6,835 nucleotides of DNA from Pseudomonadota bacterium. Lineage in GTDB: Bacteria; Pseudomonadota; Alphaproteobacteria; Rhizobiales; Beijerinckiaceae. The DNA lies in assembly GCA_021812505.1 (NCBI GenBank), contig JAKANG010000077.1:1-6835 (forward strand). Direction: 5' to 3'. Below, piece by piece: positions 6,163-6,835 of the stretch; the first letter of the stretch is position 1, and every line of letters starts with the position of its first letter. Position numbers and translations under genes: made by a program. A model generated the notes under the pieces. It was not told the DNA's origin. It was given only the letters and a program-made list of their open reading frames with translations, and ran no database searches.

Positions 6163-6835
6163 ATGCTTCATTCAATGTCGCTGATGGACAAGATTCGCTA
6201 TCGACTGATCAAGATTTTCGCCAATGCGAGCAAAGTCTTTTACTCGATCCATTTGAAGATTTTCTCCTCAGCGAGGAAAGAGATCCCCGCCTATGCGCCG
6301 GCGACGAAGCCTGCTTTGACGGAGCGCCGAATTCCGAGAATCATCTGGCAGACGAATTATACGCGGAAGGTTACATATCAAGTCTATGCTTGCTTCAGTT
6401 TCAACAGGCGCCTGTCTGAAACGCATGAATATCATCTTTACGACGATGCGGCCTGCGACCAGTTTGTCAAGGAACACTATCCGGGCGAAATCTGGCGCGC
6501 CTATCAGCGCCTCCAGATCGGCGCGGCGCGCGCCGATCTGTGGCGGGTATTGGTTCTTCTGAAATTCGGCGGCGTCTATCTCGATATCGACGGGAATTTC
6601 GTCGAGCCGCCTGACGCTTTTATCGACAAGGACGCCGAGGCGGTCTTCATCACAAGCAAGAGTGGCGAGGTGACCAATTATTTCATCGCCTGCGCGCCGG
6701 GAAATCCGATCCTCCAGGAGGTCTGCGCGCGAATCGTGAAGAATATCAATGAGAACTCGACGACTTGCGTCTATAATCTGACCGGTCCGGTGGTGCTCGA
6801 CGCCGTGGTCAAGGAACGCGGCGTCCCGTGCCTTG
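6163..6835 (+). CDS. DXD-motif glycosyltransferase, GT32/OCH1-like (5' part; runs off right edge)
   Basis: Probable glycosyltransferase of the 'sugar-binding region containing DXD motif' family (GT32-type, related to yeast OCH1 and to bacterial capsule and O-antigen enzymes). It would transfer a sugar from a nucleotide-sugar donor to a surface glycan or glycolipid. Numbered from the ATG at 6184, the visible 217 residues hold IPRIIWQT (50-57), the opening strand typical of the family; RADLWR (116-121); LLKFGGVYLDIDG (125-137) with metal-binding D134-x-D136; and NLTGP (198-202). No signal peptide or membrane helix; residues 1-35 look basic-amphipathic, perhaps peripheral membrane contact. The start is uncertain: in-frame ATGs lie at 6163, 6175 and 6184, none with a clear Shine-Dalgarno; the outermost is given. 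By hand count, 6181-6480 has about 145 G+C in 300 bases, well below the neighbouring genes, which suggests horizontal transfer. It is transcribed away from tyrS. Donor, acceptor and C-terminus are unknown. Confidence 0.85.
   Translation, partial: MLHSMSLMDKIRYRLIKIFANASKVFYSIHLKIFSSARKEIPAYAPATKPALTERRIPRIIWQTNYTRKVTYQVYACFSFNRRLSETHEYHLYDDAACDQFVKEHYPGEIWRAYQRLQIGAARADLWRVLVLLKFGGVYLDIDGNFVEPPDAFIDKDAEAVFITSKSGEVTNYFIACAPGNPILQEVCARIVKNINENSTTCVYNLTGPVVLDAVVKERGVPCL

Noticed and set aside
6042..6419. Plus-strand frame of 125 codons in the tyrS-glycosyltransferase region
   Set aside because: It overlaps the glycosyltransferase in another frame across its conserved IPRIIWQT region, has no homology I recognise and lacks a ribosome binding site.

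Overview
This 6.8 kb window looks like chromosomal DNA of a GC-rich alphaproteobacterium. The G+C-rich third codon positions and the character of the proteins (a YheS-type ABC-F protein, a ScsC-like DsbA protein, a TyrRS with an HVGS/KMGKT motif pair) fit the Hyphomicrobiales, perhaps a Beijerinckiaceae/Methylocystaceae-like lineage. That placement is an inference from sequence style, not from a marker-gene comparison.

Layout from left to right. (1) Bases 3243 down to 1 carry three minus-strand genes in a row: a periplasmic DsbA/ScsC-like thiol-disulfide protein (2476-3243), an ABC-F ATPase of the YheS type (560-2449), and the first 170 codons of a membrane PAP2-family phosphatase (511 to the window edge). 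The first two are 26 bp apart and probably co-transcribed. A terminator-like hairpin overlaps the end of the ABC-F gene, just before the PAP2 start. (2) A short divergent intergenic region (3244-3331) precedes a plus-strand class I/II PLP-dependent aminotransferase (3332-4504). (3) A 183-bp convergent spacer (4505-4687) separates it from minus-strand tyrS (4688-5947). (4) A 215-bp divergent region (5948-6162) leads to a plus-strand glycosyltransferase with a DXD motif (GT32/OCH1-like sugar-binding family), cut by the right edge.

Most genes are housekeeping: translation (tyrS, yheS), envelope thiol chemistry (DsbA/ScsC-like), amino-acid metabolism (aminotransferase) and lipid phosphate chemistry (PAP2). 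No shared pathway is evident beyond the dsbA-yheS-PAP2 run. The odd one out is the glycosyltransferase: the start of its coding region is clearly less GC-rich than its neighbours, which suggests that the right edge enters an accessory surface-polysaccharide segment. I found no CRISPR array, tRNA, rRNA, insertion sequence or phage gene, and no strong case for a novel system. The best leads are the composition shift at the right edge, the extra cysteine pair in the DsbA-like protein, and the altered motif 1 in the PAP2 protein.
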